In this document: positions 27,491 to 36,890 of the stretch, one piece after another
Position numbering within the stretch: position 1 is the stretch's first letter
Layout of the letters: each line of letters opens with the position of its first letter
DNA from: Nitrospirota bacterium
Lineage (GTDB): Bacteria; Nitrospirota; Thermodesulfovibrionia; Thermodesulfovibrionales; UBA6898
Reading direction: 5' to 3'
Length of the DNA stretch: 64,000 nucleotides
Assembly: GCA_016214855.1 (NCBI GenBank)
Contig: JACRMT010000004.1
Location: 806,001 to 870,000, forward strand
Notes under the pieces: model-generated
The model's input: the letters and a program-made list of their open reading frames with translations, nothing else
What the model was told of the DNA's origin: nothing
The model's database searches: none
Made by a program: the position numbers and the translations under genes

Positions 27491-28957
27491 CTACACCCAG
27501 TAAGGAACATATTTCCTCAACTTTGGTGCGGCATCTTCGTCATAGGGTCTTATTGCATTTGCCTCCAAGGCCTCTCTAATATATCGTGAGGCCATGGCTT
27601 TATTCGAGGGCTCAATGCCGAAACGACCCCGAACCGACGTGTTGGTCATGTAATCCCTATTTACATACCGAAGGCAAGCATGAAGATAACAAGCACGGAC
27701 GCGGTCCGCCTTGTCCATTTTTGCCAAGGGCCTATGAGCAAATAGCACTGCTTTAGTATTATCGTCAACCACCTCGAAAGCAGGTGCTGGAAGCTGGTAA
27801 TACTCTGTCTGAAATACCACTTTATCAACTCCACTTCCACGTTCTTCGCAAACACCGATGCGCCGCATGAAGGAAGCGAGAGCCTCATTACGGGAGCGCG
27901 GCGGCGTGTCGAGAAATCTTTCAGTTTCAACAAGTGGTTTGCCTGGATTGGATATCTCCATTCTGTCACCGAAAATCTCCACCATCGGTCCACTTCCGGT
28001 GATGAAAAAATCTTGATGAATTAAAGCATTCACAACCAATTCTCTTACGGCAAGCTCGGGATACATGGGCACAGTTTTCCGGAGGGCCTGTTCGATGACC
28101 TCATTGGTCGGTATCAGACCGTTGATGAACCCGATTAGCCTCTCAAAGCCAGTTGCATATCCTTTTGTGCCTTCCTGTTCGCGAATAGTCTCTACACGGC
28201 TGTTGCCCTTATAAACAATGACCCTCACAGCCTTGCGCTTGAGGGAATGGAAATCCCCCAGTTTTTTTGCCAGAAGAATGGCTCCCAGATTCGTAATGTT
28301 CCACTTGCCACTGTCTGTTCGGACAATCAGCTCGTCAGCAGCCAGTGCCTGGAGGATGCCAGCGCGCGCTTCAGGAAGCGGGATTTTCAAGAGATCAAAG
28401 TATATGGAATAGTCCAGCAACTTAAGCACTTCCTCGGTTGGAAGTTCCTCAGTAGCCACAAGTTTTTCAAAGGGTGTTTGGTCGAAGATGCGCCACAATG
28501 CACGCTCTTTTTCTGCAAACTCTTTCAGCCTCTTCTTATAAGAGCCGACCCGAATAAACTCCTGGCCCTTAAATTGGACGGGATGTCTGAAGGCTCGCCC
28601 GACTTCAAGCAATACAATTGAAGCCCCATTAACTTCAAACTCGAAAAAGCGAAAGTGGATCTTCGGCGACAACAGCCTTAACAACCAGTTCTCAAGTTCT
28701 TCATTGCCGATCTTCGCTGCGGAGGGAGAAAAGGTTGTGCCGACAATGTCATGAGAACTGTCTTCAATGCCCCAAACGAGATAAGCAAAAGCTTTCCCGC
28801 ATAACGCAGCGGAATTAGCCAGTGCCGATTGATACTCGCCGATATCCTCTGGTTCAGCGTCATTCCGCTTGAACTCCACCCATTCTGTTTCTCTGGGAAG
28901 CTTGCACAGTTCATGAACAAGGCTGATCAGATACTCAGGCGTGCGGTCTGTAGTCAT
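27491..28957 (-). CDS. AlbA_2 / ATP-binding domain regulator-like protein in the RM operon
   Basis: This 488-residue protein has an N-terminal AlbA_2 (Schlafen AlbA-like) domain (about 10-150), with E-T-E-W-V-E-F-K-R-N and Y-L-V-W-G-I-E. A middle region follows, then a GHKL-type ATPase-like domain (about 290-400), with R-E-L-V-V-N-A-L-I-H-Q-D-F and V-E-I-F-G-D-R-M-E-I-S-N-P-G. Such proteins are frequent inside type I RM loci; a regulatory or anti-phage role has been suggested but not established. It overlaps the HigA-like gene by four bases (ATGA). Confidence 0.85.
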   Translation of the reverse strand: MTTDRTPEYLISLVHELCKLPRETEWVEFKRNDAEPEDIGEYQSALANSAALCGKAFAYLVWGIEDSSHDIVGTTFSPSAAKIGNEELENWLLRLLSPKIHFRFFEFEVNGASIVLLEVGRAFRHPVQFKGQEFIRVGSYKKRLKEFAEKERALWRIFDQTPFEKLVATEELPTEEVLKLLDYSIYFDLLKIPLPEARAGILQALAADELIVRTDSGKWNITNLGAILLAKKLGDFHSLKRKAVRVIVYKGNSRVETIREQEGTKGYATGFERLIGFINGLIPTNEVIEQALRKTVPMYPELAVRELVVNALIHQDFFITGSGPMVEIFGDRMEISNPGKPLVETERFLDTPPRSRNEALASFMRRIGVCEERGSGVDKVVFQTEYYQLPAPAFEVVDDNTKAVLFAHRPLAKMDKADRVRACYLHACLRYVNRDYMTNTSVRGRFGIEPSNKAMASRYIREALEANAIRPYDEDAAPKLRKYVPYWV

Positions 28958-29157
28958 GTCTTTGCGTTCTCAGTTCCTGCATCTATCTCCGGCAAGTCAA
29001 TTGGAAATGCCCAGGCCTCGTAACCTTCCACCAAAGTAGCGAGCAGCTCAAGCTCGGTGCCTTCCGGTGTATTGGGAACGGCATCGAAAATCTCTTCAAT
29101 ACGAGTCAGCGCTGCCTTATAATCAGCCTCAGCTTTTATAATTTTAAGTTTCATCAT
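28954..29157 (-). CDS. HigA-like antitoxin N-terminal fragment without HTH
   Basis: This 67-residue protein matches only the N-terminal part of HigA/XRE-type antitoxins: I-K-A-E-A-D-Y-K-A-A-L-T-R-I-E and T-P-E-G-T-E-L-E-L-L-A-T-L-V-E-G-Y-E. Family members usually continue into a helix-turn-helix domain, but here the chain ends after D-L-P-E-I-D-A-G-T-E. No HigB toxin lies beside it. It is coupled to the AlbA_2 gene and sits 65 bases after hsdS. It may be a remnant, or a small regulatory or bridging peptide for the RM system. Confidence 0.7.
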   Translation of the reverse strand: MMKLKIIKAEADYKAALTRIEEIFDAVPNTPEGTELELLATLVEGYEAWAFPIDLPEIDAGTENAKT

Positions 29158-29222
29158 TTTCGTTTATCAATTCCCGTTTAATTTTAACACTTCTGCAACA
29201 AAGCAGTATCACGATATTACGC

Positions 29223-30620
29223 TCACTCGACTATCTCCTCCATTTCATCGGCGCCTTCAACCTCATCAAATCCTTCGGGGAGAGTCTCTTGCTCAACTTC
29301 CGCTGGCAGCTTCTTCGCCGCTTCACGCACATCCAGTTTGCCCGTCACAACATCGGCGATCAGCCGGGTGCGGTACTCGCGGAGGCGGGCGATTTCTCGC
29401 TCGGTACGGGAGATGGCGGCGGTGAGAGGAACTGTTGTCTCTTCAATATAACGGACGATAACGCATTGTTCATCAATTGGCGGCAGAGGAATTCCCATTG
29501 CACCGATACGTTCCACATTCAAGTTGCCTTGGGTGTTCACAGGTGCCTCCCTAAGCAGGTCTGGTTTCATACAGAGGAAAACCGAATAGAGATAATCCTG
29601 GTTGATTTCCTTAAAGGGCACAAATCCGACAATGGAGTCTGGAAAACACGCATCAAAAGTCAAAACCGCCACGTTTCCGATATTAGCTGCTATCGTCATT
29701 ACCAGCGTGCCTTTTGGAAAGAGTTTGCTCACGGCCAAGCCTTTTTCGTTAAGTGTCTGAGTGTAGCTGGCAATAAACTTCTTTGCTTGCGCCACCGCTC
29801 CTGTTTGAATAAATGGATAAATACCGTCATAAAGCGACTGGTCATTACGAGGTCGGTGAGAGAACTTACCGCGAAGAATCCTTGATGTTTGCTTTACTCG
29901 CCTTGATTCCCAATGCTCAGGTATATCCCCAAGCCAGGGAATGCCAGAGGGTTTAAGTGGGACGGTTAGATCAAGGCCACGGGTGACGGCGCGGTGGATA
30001 ATGGCCTGCTTCTGCTCATTCAGCAGCGCGATCACCTTCCGTTTCGCTCTAATGGTACGATCAAGCCGACGATTTGCGTGGTTGAGAAACCGCACGATTG
30101 TGACTTGCTCGTCGAGGGGTGGCAGAAGTGATTCAAGCCGGTAAAGATCGTCGGAGTAGAGACGAAGACGGCTCTCAACCACACCGGTTGAAACAGCCTT
30201 GATGCGACCCTTATAGATCGGCGATCTTAGAAGATGATGGAAATACCACGGGTGAGCCTCCTGCCCAAAGCGATAGACGCAGTACGCAGGACTTGCAATG
30301 CCCACATAGCGTGATATACCGAGGCTTCCGTTCCATGCCAGCATTATGTTGATGACCAATTCGTCTGGCTGCACAACTTTGTAGCCGACAAGGGATTCTG
30401 CTCGCGTATCTGGTTCGTCTATTCCGTTAACACTGAGACGCTTGGTAACACCCGTATATTGAGAAACTCGGAGCAATTGTTCTTTACCGCCGGTTGATCG
30501 CAAATCCTTCTCGCGAAGGAGATATTTCATTCGTCTCACTACCCAATGCTTCGGCACCTGACCCAGCCAATCCGTGCCCGACGCCCTATATTCAGCATAG
30601 GGTTTGAGATTGGCGATCAT
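29223..30620 (-). CDS. hsdS: Type I restriction enzyme S (specificity) subunit
   Basis: HsdS sets the bipartite DNA target. The 465 residues show two target-recognition domains. TRD1 opens with G-T-D-W-L-G-Q-V-P-K-H-W near 14 and TRD2 with G-I-P-W-L-G-D-I-P-E-H-W near 225. Each is followed by a conserved helix containing L-P-P-L-D-E-Q or L-P-P-I-D-E-Q and a coiled region. The C-terminus is acidic. It overlaps hsdM (ATGA), the usual order. Confidence 0.95.
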   Translation of the reverse strand: MIANLKPYAEYRASGTDWLGQVPKHWVVRRMKYLLREKDLRSTGGKEQLLRVSQYTGVTKRLSVNGIDEPDTRAESLVGYKVVQPDELVINIMLAWNGSLGISRYVGIASPAYCVYRFGQEAHPWYFHHLLRSPIYKGRIKAVSTGVVESRLRLYSDDLYRLESLLPPLDEQVTIVRFLNHANRRLDRTIRAKRKVIALLNEQKQAIIHRAVTRGLDLTVPLKPSGIPWLGDIPEHWESRRVKQTSRILRGKFSHRPRNDQSLYDGIYPFIQTGAVAQAKKFIASYTQTLNEKGLAVSKLFPKGTLVMTIAANIGNVAVLTFDACFPDSIVGFVPFKEINQDYLYSVFLCMKPDLLREAPVNTQGNLNVERIGAMGIPLPPIDEQCVIVRYIEETTVPLTAAISRTEREIARLREYRTRLIADVVTGKLDVREAAKKLPAEVEQETLPEGFDEVEGADEMEEIVE

Positions 30621-32959
30621 TTCGTCGCTCCCTTTAGAAGTTCATCAAGCAGTCCTTCGGCTTCTTGTTCCACGGCGAGAATATCGGCTCGGATTTCATC
30701 CAGCGTTCTTAAAGGCTGGGGCTTGTAAAAGTGGCGGGCAAAGCTGATTTCATAACCGATCTTTGTGGCGTCTTCCTTTATCCATGCATCGGGCGTGTAT
30801 GGCAACACTTCGCGGCGAATGAATGCTTCGATGCCGCCAGGCTCAATGAGCGGTATCTGCTCAGTGTCGCGCAGGTCGCTGTCAGGCTCGTATTCGACAA
30901 TACATTTCTTGCCGTCTGATTTTGACTCATATCGGCCGTGTAAGGGATTGGCTTTAATTTTGCCGGGTTTGTGCACCTTGGTAATGACCGGAGGTGCAGC
31001 TTCAACTCTCCAACTTACGGCACGGAGGATAATCTTCAAATCACTTGCAGAGACTTTTTGCCCACGATTCTTAAGCGCCGTTTCAACAACCTTGCGAAAA
31101 ACATTATGATCTTCGAAAAGATCACCGCCAAGCTCCTGCCTCAGGTCTGTAGCAATCTGCACCAGCCGGGCATCACGCTCCCATGTCTTTGCATCGATGA
31201 GTCTCTTCTTTTTCTTTTCCGGAATTCCCTTCGTCATAGTCGCGCCATCTTCAGCATCGTCCTCTTCATCGCCCGCGCCCCAGTCCGCCAGCCGTTTCGA
31301 CAAGGCTTCCTCTACTCTGGCAAAGTCCTCAAACAGTGCATCGCCGAACTCGTCATAAAGCTGAGAGCGGATCTCTTCGTCCCCGGAAGCAAAACGCAGC
31401 GATTCGATGGCTTTAACTGTAAGCTGGCTGTGCAGGCGCAACGGACGCTCCACAACAACTTTCCAATAGCCGAAGTGCTCGTTGGGGAATAGCTTCGACT
31501 GCTCTGTTTCCTCAAAGGTAAGATAGGTATCGCAGATGCGTTTTATGTCTTCCTCTGAAAGCTCGCAGTTCTTCTTACCGAGATTCTTTCTCAAAGGCTT
31601 AAACCACTGAGTAGCATCTATAAGCTGCACCTTGCCTTTACGATGTTCAGGCTTCCGGTTCGTGAGCACCCATATATATGTTGCGATGCCGGTATTGTAG
31701 AAAAGGTTCAGAGGCAGGGCGACAATTGCCTCAAGCCAATCGTTTTCGATGATCCATCTGCGGATGTTACTTTCACCCTGCCCTGCGTCACCGGTAAAAA
31801 GAGAGGAACCGTTGTGAACTTCTGCTATGCGACTGCCAAGCAGGGTCCGGTGATTCATCTTACTGACCATATTTGCGAGAAAGAGCATCTGGCCGTCACT
31901 GGAGCGGGTCACGAGGGAGTAGTCGGGCTCGTCAGCGTGGGTGATCTTGAAGCGCGGATCGCGCATGCCGTCTTTACCGCCCATAGCTTCGAGGTCTTTT
32001 TTCCAGCTCTTGCCGTAAGGCGGGTTGGAGAGCATAAAGTCGAACTCCTGTGCAGGAAAGGCATCGTGCGAAAGTGTAGACCATTCGGCGCCGCCGATAA
32101 TGTGGTCAGCGTTCTCGCCTTCACCTTTAAGCAGCATGTCAGCCTTGCATATTGCATAGGTCTCAGGATTGATCTCCTGCCCATAGAGATGCGTAATAAC
32201 TTGCTTGCCGTGTTTGACTGCAAGGCTTTGAAAAGTTTCCTCTCCCTCGGTCAGCATGCCGCCAGTTCCGCACACTCCATCGTAGAACAGGTATGATCCG
32301 GACTGTATCTTGTCGGCAATGGGCAGAAAGATAAGGTTTGCCATCAATTTGACCGCGTCGCGTGGTGTCCAGTGTTCACCAGCTTCTTCGTTGTTCTCCT
32401 CGTTAAATTTGCGGACGAGTTCCTCGAAAACAGTACCCATGGAATGGTTGTCCATGACTGGCTGCTTTACCGAGCCGTCGTTATTCAGCACAGGATTAGG
32501 ACTGAGATTAATATCCGGATCGAGAAACTTTTCGATCAGCGTGCCGAGGGAATCGGACTTCGAGAGCGTGGAGATCTGGTTGCGGAATTTGAAGTTTTCA
32601 AGGATGTCCTGAACGTTGGGAGAGAAGCCGTCGAGATAGGCTTCAAAGTCGGCCTTGAGCTGCTGCTGGCTGCCACGGGATTGCAGATCGCGAAGTGTAA
32701 ACTTCGAGGTATTGTAGAAAGCCTGACCGGCAGCCTGACAAAGTGCGGCGCGTTGCTCGGTGATACCAGCCTTGTCGAGCATCTCCTTTGTTTCGAGCAC
32801 AGCTTTTTTCGTTGGCTCCAGCACTGCATCGAGCCTGCGAAGGACACACATCGGTAAAATAACGTCGGGGTATTTGCCACGCTTGAACAGGTCGCGGAGG
32901 ACATCGTCAGCAATGCCCCATATGAAGGAAACGATCTTGTTATGTGCGGCCTGGTCCAT
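30617..32959 (-). CDS. hsdM: Type I restriction-modification M (methyltransferase) subunit
   Basis: HsdM is an N6-adenine DNA methyltransferase. The start at ATG 32959 (M-D-Q-A-A-H-N-K-I-V-S-F-I-W) is the usual family start, with AAGGAAA upstream. ATG 33001 and TTG 33070 are in-frame alternatives. The 780 residues contain the SAM motif D-G-V-C-G-T-G-G-M-L, the catalytic N-P-P-Y in L-S-N-P-P-Y-G-K-S-W, and a long C-terminal region (about 560-780) that is charged and extended compared with short HsdM forms. It is the first gene of the RM operon. Confidence 0.95.
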   Translation of the reverse strand: MDQAAHNKIVSFIWGIADDVLRDLFKRGKYPDVILPMCVLRRLDAVLEPTKKAVLETKEMLDKAGITEQRAALCQAAGQAFYNTSKFTLRDLQSRGSQQQLKADFEAYLDGFSPNVQDILENFKFRNQISTLSKSDSLGTLIEKFLDPDINLSPNPVLNNDGSVKQPVMDNHSMGTVFEELVRKFNEENNEEAGEHWTPRDAVKLMANLIFLPIADKIQSGSYLFYDGVCGTGGMLTEGEETFQSLAVKHGKQVITHLYGQEINPETYAICKADMLLKGEGENADHIIGGAEWSTLSHDAFPAQEFDFMLSNPPYGKSWKKDLEAMGGKDGMRDPRFKITHADEPDYSLVTRSSDGQMLFLANMVSKMNHRTLLGSRIAEVHNGSSLFTGDAGQGESNIRRWIIENDWLEAIVALPLNLFYNTGIATYIWVLTNRKPEHRKGKVQLIDATQWFKPLRKNLGKKNCELSEEDIKRICDTYLTFEETEQSKLFPNEHFGYWKVVVERPLRLHSQLTVKAIESLRFASGDEEIRSQLYDEFGDALFEDFARVEEALSKRLADWGAGDEEDDAEDGATMTKGIPEKKKKRLIDAKTWERDARLVQIATDLRQELGGDLFEDHNVFRKVVETALKNRGQKVSASDLKIILRAVSWRVEAAPPVITKVHKPGKIKANPLHGRYESKSDGKKCIVEYEPDSDLRDTEQIPLIEPGGIEAFIRREVLPYTPDAWIKEDATKIGYEISFARHFYKPQPLRTLDEIRADILAVEQEAEGLLDELLKGATK

Positions 32960-33024
32960 GTCAGTTGAGATTTCCTTTAATTTTACTTTGGATGATAGCA
33001 TATTGACCAGTTCTTTAGAATAAA

Positions 33025-33040
33025 AGAATTGATCAATTCT
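33025..33040. promoter_or_regulatory. Perfect 16-bp palindrome upstream of hsdM
   Basis: AGAATTGATCAATTCT is an exact 16-base palindrome. It lies 65-80 bases upstream of the chosen hsdM start (or 24-39 bases before the ATG at 33001). The position fits an operator controlling RM expression. No controller protein gene is adjacent. Confidence 0.4.
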
Positions 33041-33187
33041 CATTAAATAATCAGCCGTAGGTGGCAACAATACTAATGATAAAGGAGCTCTTGATCGATT
33101 CTGGCCCCGGCATCTAAAAATAATACCTATTGTGCCTAACTGAATATCTTCTTAACAATGCCTTGCCGTCCATTAAGGCTTTCTTTT

Positions 33188-33196
33188 TGCTATAAT
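33188..33196 (+). promoter_or_regulatory. Extended -10 promoter of the tandem usp gene
   Basis: TGCTATAAT is an ideal extended -10 element. Transcription would start near 33203, leaving a 20-base leader that includes the AGGAGGG ribosome site before ATG 33223. No good -35 is present at 17 bases, as is common for extended -10 promoters. Confidence 0.65.
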
Positions 33197-33222
33197 CTCC
33201 CTAACACAAAGGAGGGCATTCA

Positions 33223-34089
33223 ATGATTTCCCATATTGTCATCTGCACAGACGGTTCTGAATATAGTGAGGGGGCTGTCCGCGAAGGCATCGGCCTTGCA
33301 AAGAAGAACAATGCGCGGGTCACCGCTCTTTCGGTCATAGATTTCAATGCGGAATTCGACGCGCTTGCGCCTGATCTTCTCGAAAAGATGGAGGAACAGG
33401 CTGCAGGCCATGTTCGTGCAGTGAAAGCTCTTGCTGAAAAGGAAGGTCTTGTCTCCAATGCCTTTGTCGTAAGAAGCGAGAACGCCTATCTTGCAATCGC
33501 AGAAGAGGCAGCGAAGCTCAAGGCCGACATGATCATCATGGGAAGGCGCGGTAAGACCGGCCTGAAGCGGCTGCTCGTCGGCAGTGTGGCAAAGAGGACC
33601 ATCGGCCATGCGCACTGCAATGTGCTGGTGATCCCGCGCAACGCCGTCCTCACCTGCAAAAATATCCTTGTCGCCACAGACGGCTCAAAATTCAGTGAGG
33701 CAGCAGCAACAGAGGCTGTTGGCATGGCAAAGAACTGCCGCGCGGAACTTATTGTCGTGACTGCGGTGCATGCCGAATCTTTGGCGCCGCTTGATGTCGT
33801 CAGCTCGCAGATGCAGAAAGACCTGATCGCAGGCGTGGAGATGGCAGCAGCAGATAAGAGCATTACGTTCGTGAGGGAGCTTGCAGAAAAAGAACAGGTA
33901 AAGATCTCTGCCCTTACCTATGCGGGCAGCCCGGCAGATGTGATCATCCATACTGCCCAGGAGAAGAAGGCCGACCTCATTGTTGTCGGGAGCCACGGCA
34001 GGACAGGCATTGACCGGCTGCTTCTGGGCAGCGTGGCCGAACGGGTGATCGGCACCGCAGACTGCGCAACACTGGTGGTCAAGGGCTGA
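33223..34089 (+). CDS. Tandem-domain universal stress protein
   Basis: The 288 residues hold two UspA domains (about 1-142 and 145-288). Both ATP-binding loops are complete: G-R-R-G-K-T-G-L-K-R-L-L-V-G-S near 105 and G-S-H-G-R-T-G-I-D-R-L-L-L-G-S near 250. The strands I-V-I-C-T-D-G-S and I-L-V-A-T-D-G-S open each domain. It has its own promoter and is convergent with the sigma-54 activator gene. Confidence 0.95.
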   Translation: MISHIVICTDGSEYSEGAVREGIGLAKKNNARVTALSVIDFNAEFDALAPDLLEKMEEQAAGHVRAVKALAEKEGLVSNAFVVRSENAYLAIAEEAAKLKADMIIMGRRGKTGLKRLLVGSVAKRTIGHAHCNVLVIPRNAVLTCKNILVATDGSKFSEAAATEAVGMAKNCRAELIVVTAVHAESLAPLDVVSSQMQKDLIAGVEMAAADKSITFVRELAEKEQVKISALTYAGSPADVIIHTAQEKKADLIVVGSHGRTGIDRLLLGSVAERVIGTADCATLVVKG

Positions 34090-34120
34090 AGAGTTCCTGC
34101 AGTTACTCCTCTTCCAGCCC
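34083..34120. terminator. Hairpin across the convergent ends of usp and the activator gene
   Basis: GGGCTGAAGAG and CTCTTCCAGCCC pair with a single bulge around a 15-base loop. The stem uses the last codons of both convergent genes and may act as a shared transcription barrier. Confidence 0.4.
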
Positions 34121-35464
34121 GTATTTCTTAAGTTTTCTCCAGAGCGAGACCCTGTCAATGCCGAGGATCTGTGCAGCAATGGTCTTGTTGCCGCCCACCT
34201 CATGCAGCACCCACTTGATATAGGTCATCTCCTGGTCGTCAAGAGACGGATACTTGCCTTCTTTCTTTCTGAAGGTCCTGATGCTCAGTTCTTTAAGGTC
34301 CTCGGGAAGATGCGCGGTCTCAACCACACCGTCGTGGCTGAGTGCAATGCCCCGCTCAATGATGTTCTCGAGTTCTCTCACATTACCCGGGAAATCATAA
34401 TTCATAAGGAGAGCTATCACTTCCTGAGAGATTTCCGAAACAGCCTTTTTCTGCATCACGCTGTGCTTATTCAGGAAATAGTAGCTGAGCAGCGGTATAT
34501 CGTCCTTCCTCTCTGAAAGAGGCGGTATCCTGAATGAAACAACATTGAGTCTGAAATAGAGGTCTTGCCGGAACTGACCCTCCTTGATCATCTCGTGAAG
34601 ATCACGGTTCGTGGCTGCCAGGAATCTTACATCGATCTTGATCGGTTCCGTGCTGCCGAGCCTGAGCACTTCCCGTTCCTGGATCACCCGCAGAAGCTTG
34701 ACCTGCATAGAGGGAGGCATCTCCGTGATCTCGTCAAGGAACAGGGTTCCGCCTTTCGCCATCTCTATAAGACCTTTTTTCAGGCTCATTGCGCCGGTAA
34801 ATGCCCCTTTCTCATGTCCGAAGAGCTCATTGGTCAACAGTTCCTCTGTAAAGGCCCCACAGTTGACGGCAATAAACGGGCCGTCAGCCCTCTGACTCAT
34901 AAAATGCATATACCTGGCTAACAGTTCCTTGCCGGTGCCGCTCTCGCCCGTAATGATCACGCTGCAATCGGTCGGCGCAATCTGACGGGCTGTGTCCAGC
35001 AGCCTCTGCATATTAGGATTCTGGGTGATGAACTTCACCTTGCCTGCAAACTTCTCGATCTGCTCCCTGAGCTGATGGTTCTCCTTCTTGAGCGCTACCT
35101 TCTCAAGGGCTTCTTTAACCACCTTGCGAACCTCGTCAAGCTTAAAGGGCTTGGTCACGTAGTCATAAGCCCCCTTCTTCATCACCTGGATAGCAGACTG
35201 AAGGCTCGCATATCCCGTGATCATGATCACTTCCGTATCAGGAGAAAGCTCCTTGCAGCGCTTGAGAATCTGGTTGCCGTCAACTTTTTCCATCTTAAGG
35301 TCTGTAAGCACAAGATCGAACTGCTGCTCCTCAAGAAGCTTAAGAGCATTCTGACCGCTCTGCGTGGAGGTGACCTCATACCCTTCTTTTTTCATAATAT
35401 GCTCCAGATTGCGCAGCGCGATCTGTTCATCATCAACGATCAATATCCTGTTTCTATTGCTCAC
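34103..35464 (-). CDS. Sigma-54-dependent response regulator (pair 1)
   Basis: GTG 35464, three bases past the kinase stop and preceded by AGGGAGA, gives 453 residues. The receiver domain has the phosphorylation site in V-L-T-D-L-K-M near 52 and K in V-T-K-P-F-K near 104. A sigma-54 AAA+ domain follows (about 140-380), with G-E-S-G-T-G-K-E and the sigma-54 contact loop G-A-F-T-G-A. The C-terminus is a Fis-type HTH (A-A-Q-I-L-G-I-D-R-V-S-L-W-R-K-L). It is paired with the upstream kinase and lies divergent from cassette B, its likely target. Confidence 0.95.
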   Translation of the reverse strand: MSNRNRILIVDDEQIALRNLEHIMKKEGYEVTSTQSGQNALKLLEEQQFDLVLTDLKMEKVDGNQILKRCKELSPDTEVIMITGYASLQSAIQVMKKGAYDYVTKPFKLDEVRKVVKEALEKVALKKENHQLREQIEKFAGKVKFITQNPNMQRLLDTARQIAPTDCSVIITGESGTGKELLARYMHFMSQRADGPFIAVNCGAFTEELLTNELFGHEKGAFTGAMSLKKGLIEMAKGGTLFLDEITEMPPSMQVKLLRVIQEREVLRLGSTEPIKIDVRFLAATNRDLHEMIKEGQFRQDLYFRLNVVSFRIPPLSERKDDIPLLSYYFLNKHSVMQKKAVSEISQEVIALLMNYDFPGNVRELENIIERGIALSHDGVVETAHLPEDLKELSIRTFRKKEGKYPSLDDQEMTYIKWVLHEVGGNKTIAAQILGIDRVSLWRKLKKYGLEEE

Positions 35465-35465
35465 G

Positions 35466-36890
35466 CTATATCTCCCTGAAAGGCAGTGTGATCGTAAAGG
35501 TAGTACCTTCACCATGGTCGCTCTCGACCTCTATCTTTCCCTCATGGTCCTCAATGATCTGACGCGTAATGAAGAGACCCAGCCCGGAACCCTTCCCATC
35601 TTCCTTCGTCGTATAAAAAGGATCGAATATGGTTGCAAGCTTGTCCTGGTCTATACCGGTACCCGTATCGCAGATCCCGATCCTCACGACCCCCTCATCC
35701 CTGAACTCCCGCGCCGAGATCGTCACTGAGCCCTCTTCCGCAATGGCATCGACAGCATTTTTGACAAGATTAAGGATCACCTGCTCAATGCGCTGTTTGT
35801 TGACAAAGACCCAGATACGCTCCGGAATGCTGGCAGTGACCGTGACCTTTGCGGGCAGTTCGCCATGTATCAACCTGATGGCCTCGTCCACGATGTATTT
35901 AAGGGCATAGGGCTTCCGCTCAAACTCGGTCTTTCTGGAAAAATCAAGGAGAGACTTTGACATGGTCCTGGCACGCTCGATCTCGTCGTGGATCTGCTGG
36001 AGAAGGAGCTTCTTATAGTCCAGGTCTCCTTCAGCGATCTCCTCCTGAAGGATCTGACAGGAGCTGTAGATATTGGAAAGAGGATTATTAAGCTCATGGG
36101 CAACTCCCGATATCATCGTCCCGAGCGAGACCAGCCTTTCAGACTGCATCATGAACTTCTTCTGCCGCAGTTCGATCTCATGGATCATTCTGCTGCAGGC
36201 GCTGCTCAGGGAAACGATCTCCGTATCAGGCGACTGGATCTGAAGTTTCTCGAACTTCCCCTCAGCAATGCGCTGCATGTTATCTTCCAGGTCCTTAAGA
36301 GGCCTCACCACCATTTTGGAAAAATACTGGCCTATGAGCACACCTGCCGCGATCACCAGGATCACGGATACTAAAATAACCTTCTTTGAGAAGGAGATCA
36401 TCTCAAGGATATAGCTGCGTTCAGCGATCGCTATGCCCTCGGTTGCCTCTACAATTTTCTTCCCCGTCTCCCTTATTGAATTTTCCAGCCCTTCTGTTGA
36501 GCCGTCACCCTGCAAAAACTTCTCCTTATGGTATCGGCTGAGCAGCCCCTTATATGTCCGGATATGTCCCTCGATGGCGCCGACATCCGTGGAAGGGGAA
36601 AGGTTCTTGATCGCATCACTGTTCGTATGAAACAGTCTCTCTACCTTCTCCGTGTAGTGAAAGTTCTCCTCATACTCACGTTGTTCCCGGTAAAGAAAAT
36701 AGTTCTTTTCAAAGCGCCGCATCTCAAGGGTCGCCTCAAAGATATCGGAGATAATGAAACTGAAGGTGAGTTTCTTGTCGATGGCACGAAGATTAAAGTA
36801 ATTCAGGAACGCAATGAAGATGATCATGGCGATACAAATATAATATCCATACCGCACCTTGTTCTGGATACTGGACCGCCCGCTGAACAT
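35466..36890 (-). CDS. Sensor histidine kinase (pair 1)
   Basis: ATG 36890 gives 474 residues: membrane helix (about 18-38), helical extracytoplasmic sensor (about 40-155) with M-R-R-F-E-K-N-Y-F-L-Y, second helix, HAMP linker, HisKA with [10 protein letters not shown] and an HATPase domain (N-box L-N-L-V-K-N-A, D-T-G-T-G-I and G-S-G-L-G-L). Promoter TACAAT at 36896-36901 with a TGC extension lies five bases from the ATG, so the mRNA is probably leaderless; longer starts (36911, 36962) are possible but would lie inside the promoter. It phosphorylates the neighbouring sigma-54 regulator. Confidence 0.93.
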   Translation of the reverse strand: MFSGRSSIQNKVRYGYYICIAMIIFIAFLNYFNLRAIDKKLTFSFIISDIFEATLEMRRFEKNYFLYREQREYEENFHYTEKVERLFHTNSDAIKNLSPSTDVGAIEGHIRTYKGLLSRYHKEKFLQGDGSTEGLENSIRETGKKIVEATEGIAIAERSYILEMISFSKKVILVSVILVIAAGVLIGQYFSKMVVRPLKDLEDNMQRIAEGKFEKLQIQSPDTEIVSLSSACSRMIHEIELRQKKFMMQSERLVSLGTMISGVAHELNNPLSNIYSSCQILQEEIAEGDLDYKKLLLQQIHDEIERARTMSKSLLDFSRKTEFERKPYALKYIVDEAIRLIHGELPAKVTVTASIPERIWVFVNKQRIEQVILNLVKNAVDAIAEEGSVTISAREFRDEGVVRIGICDTGTGIDQDKLATIFDPFYTTKEDGKGSGLGLFITRQIIEDHEGKIEVESDHGEGTTFTITLPFREI

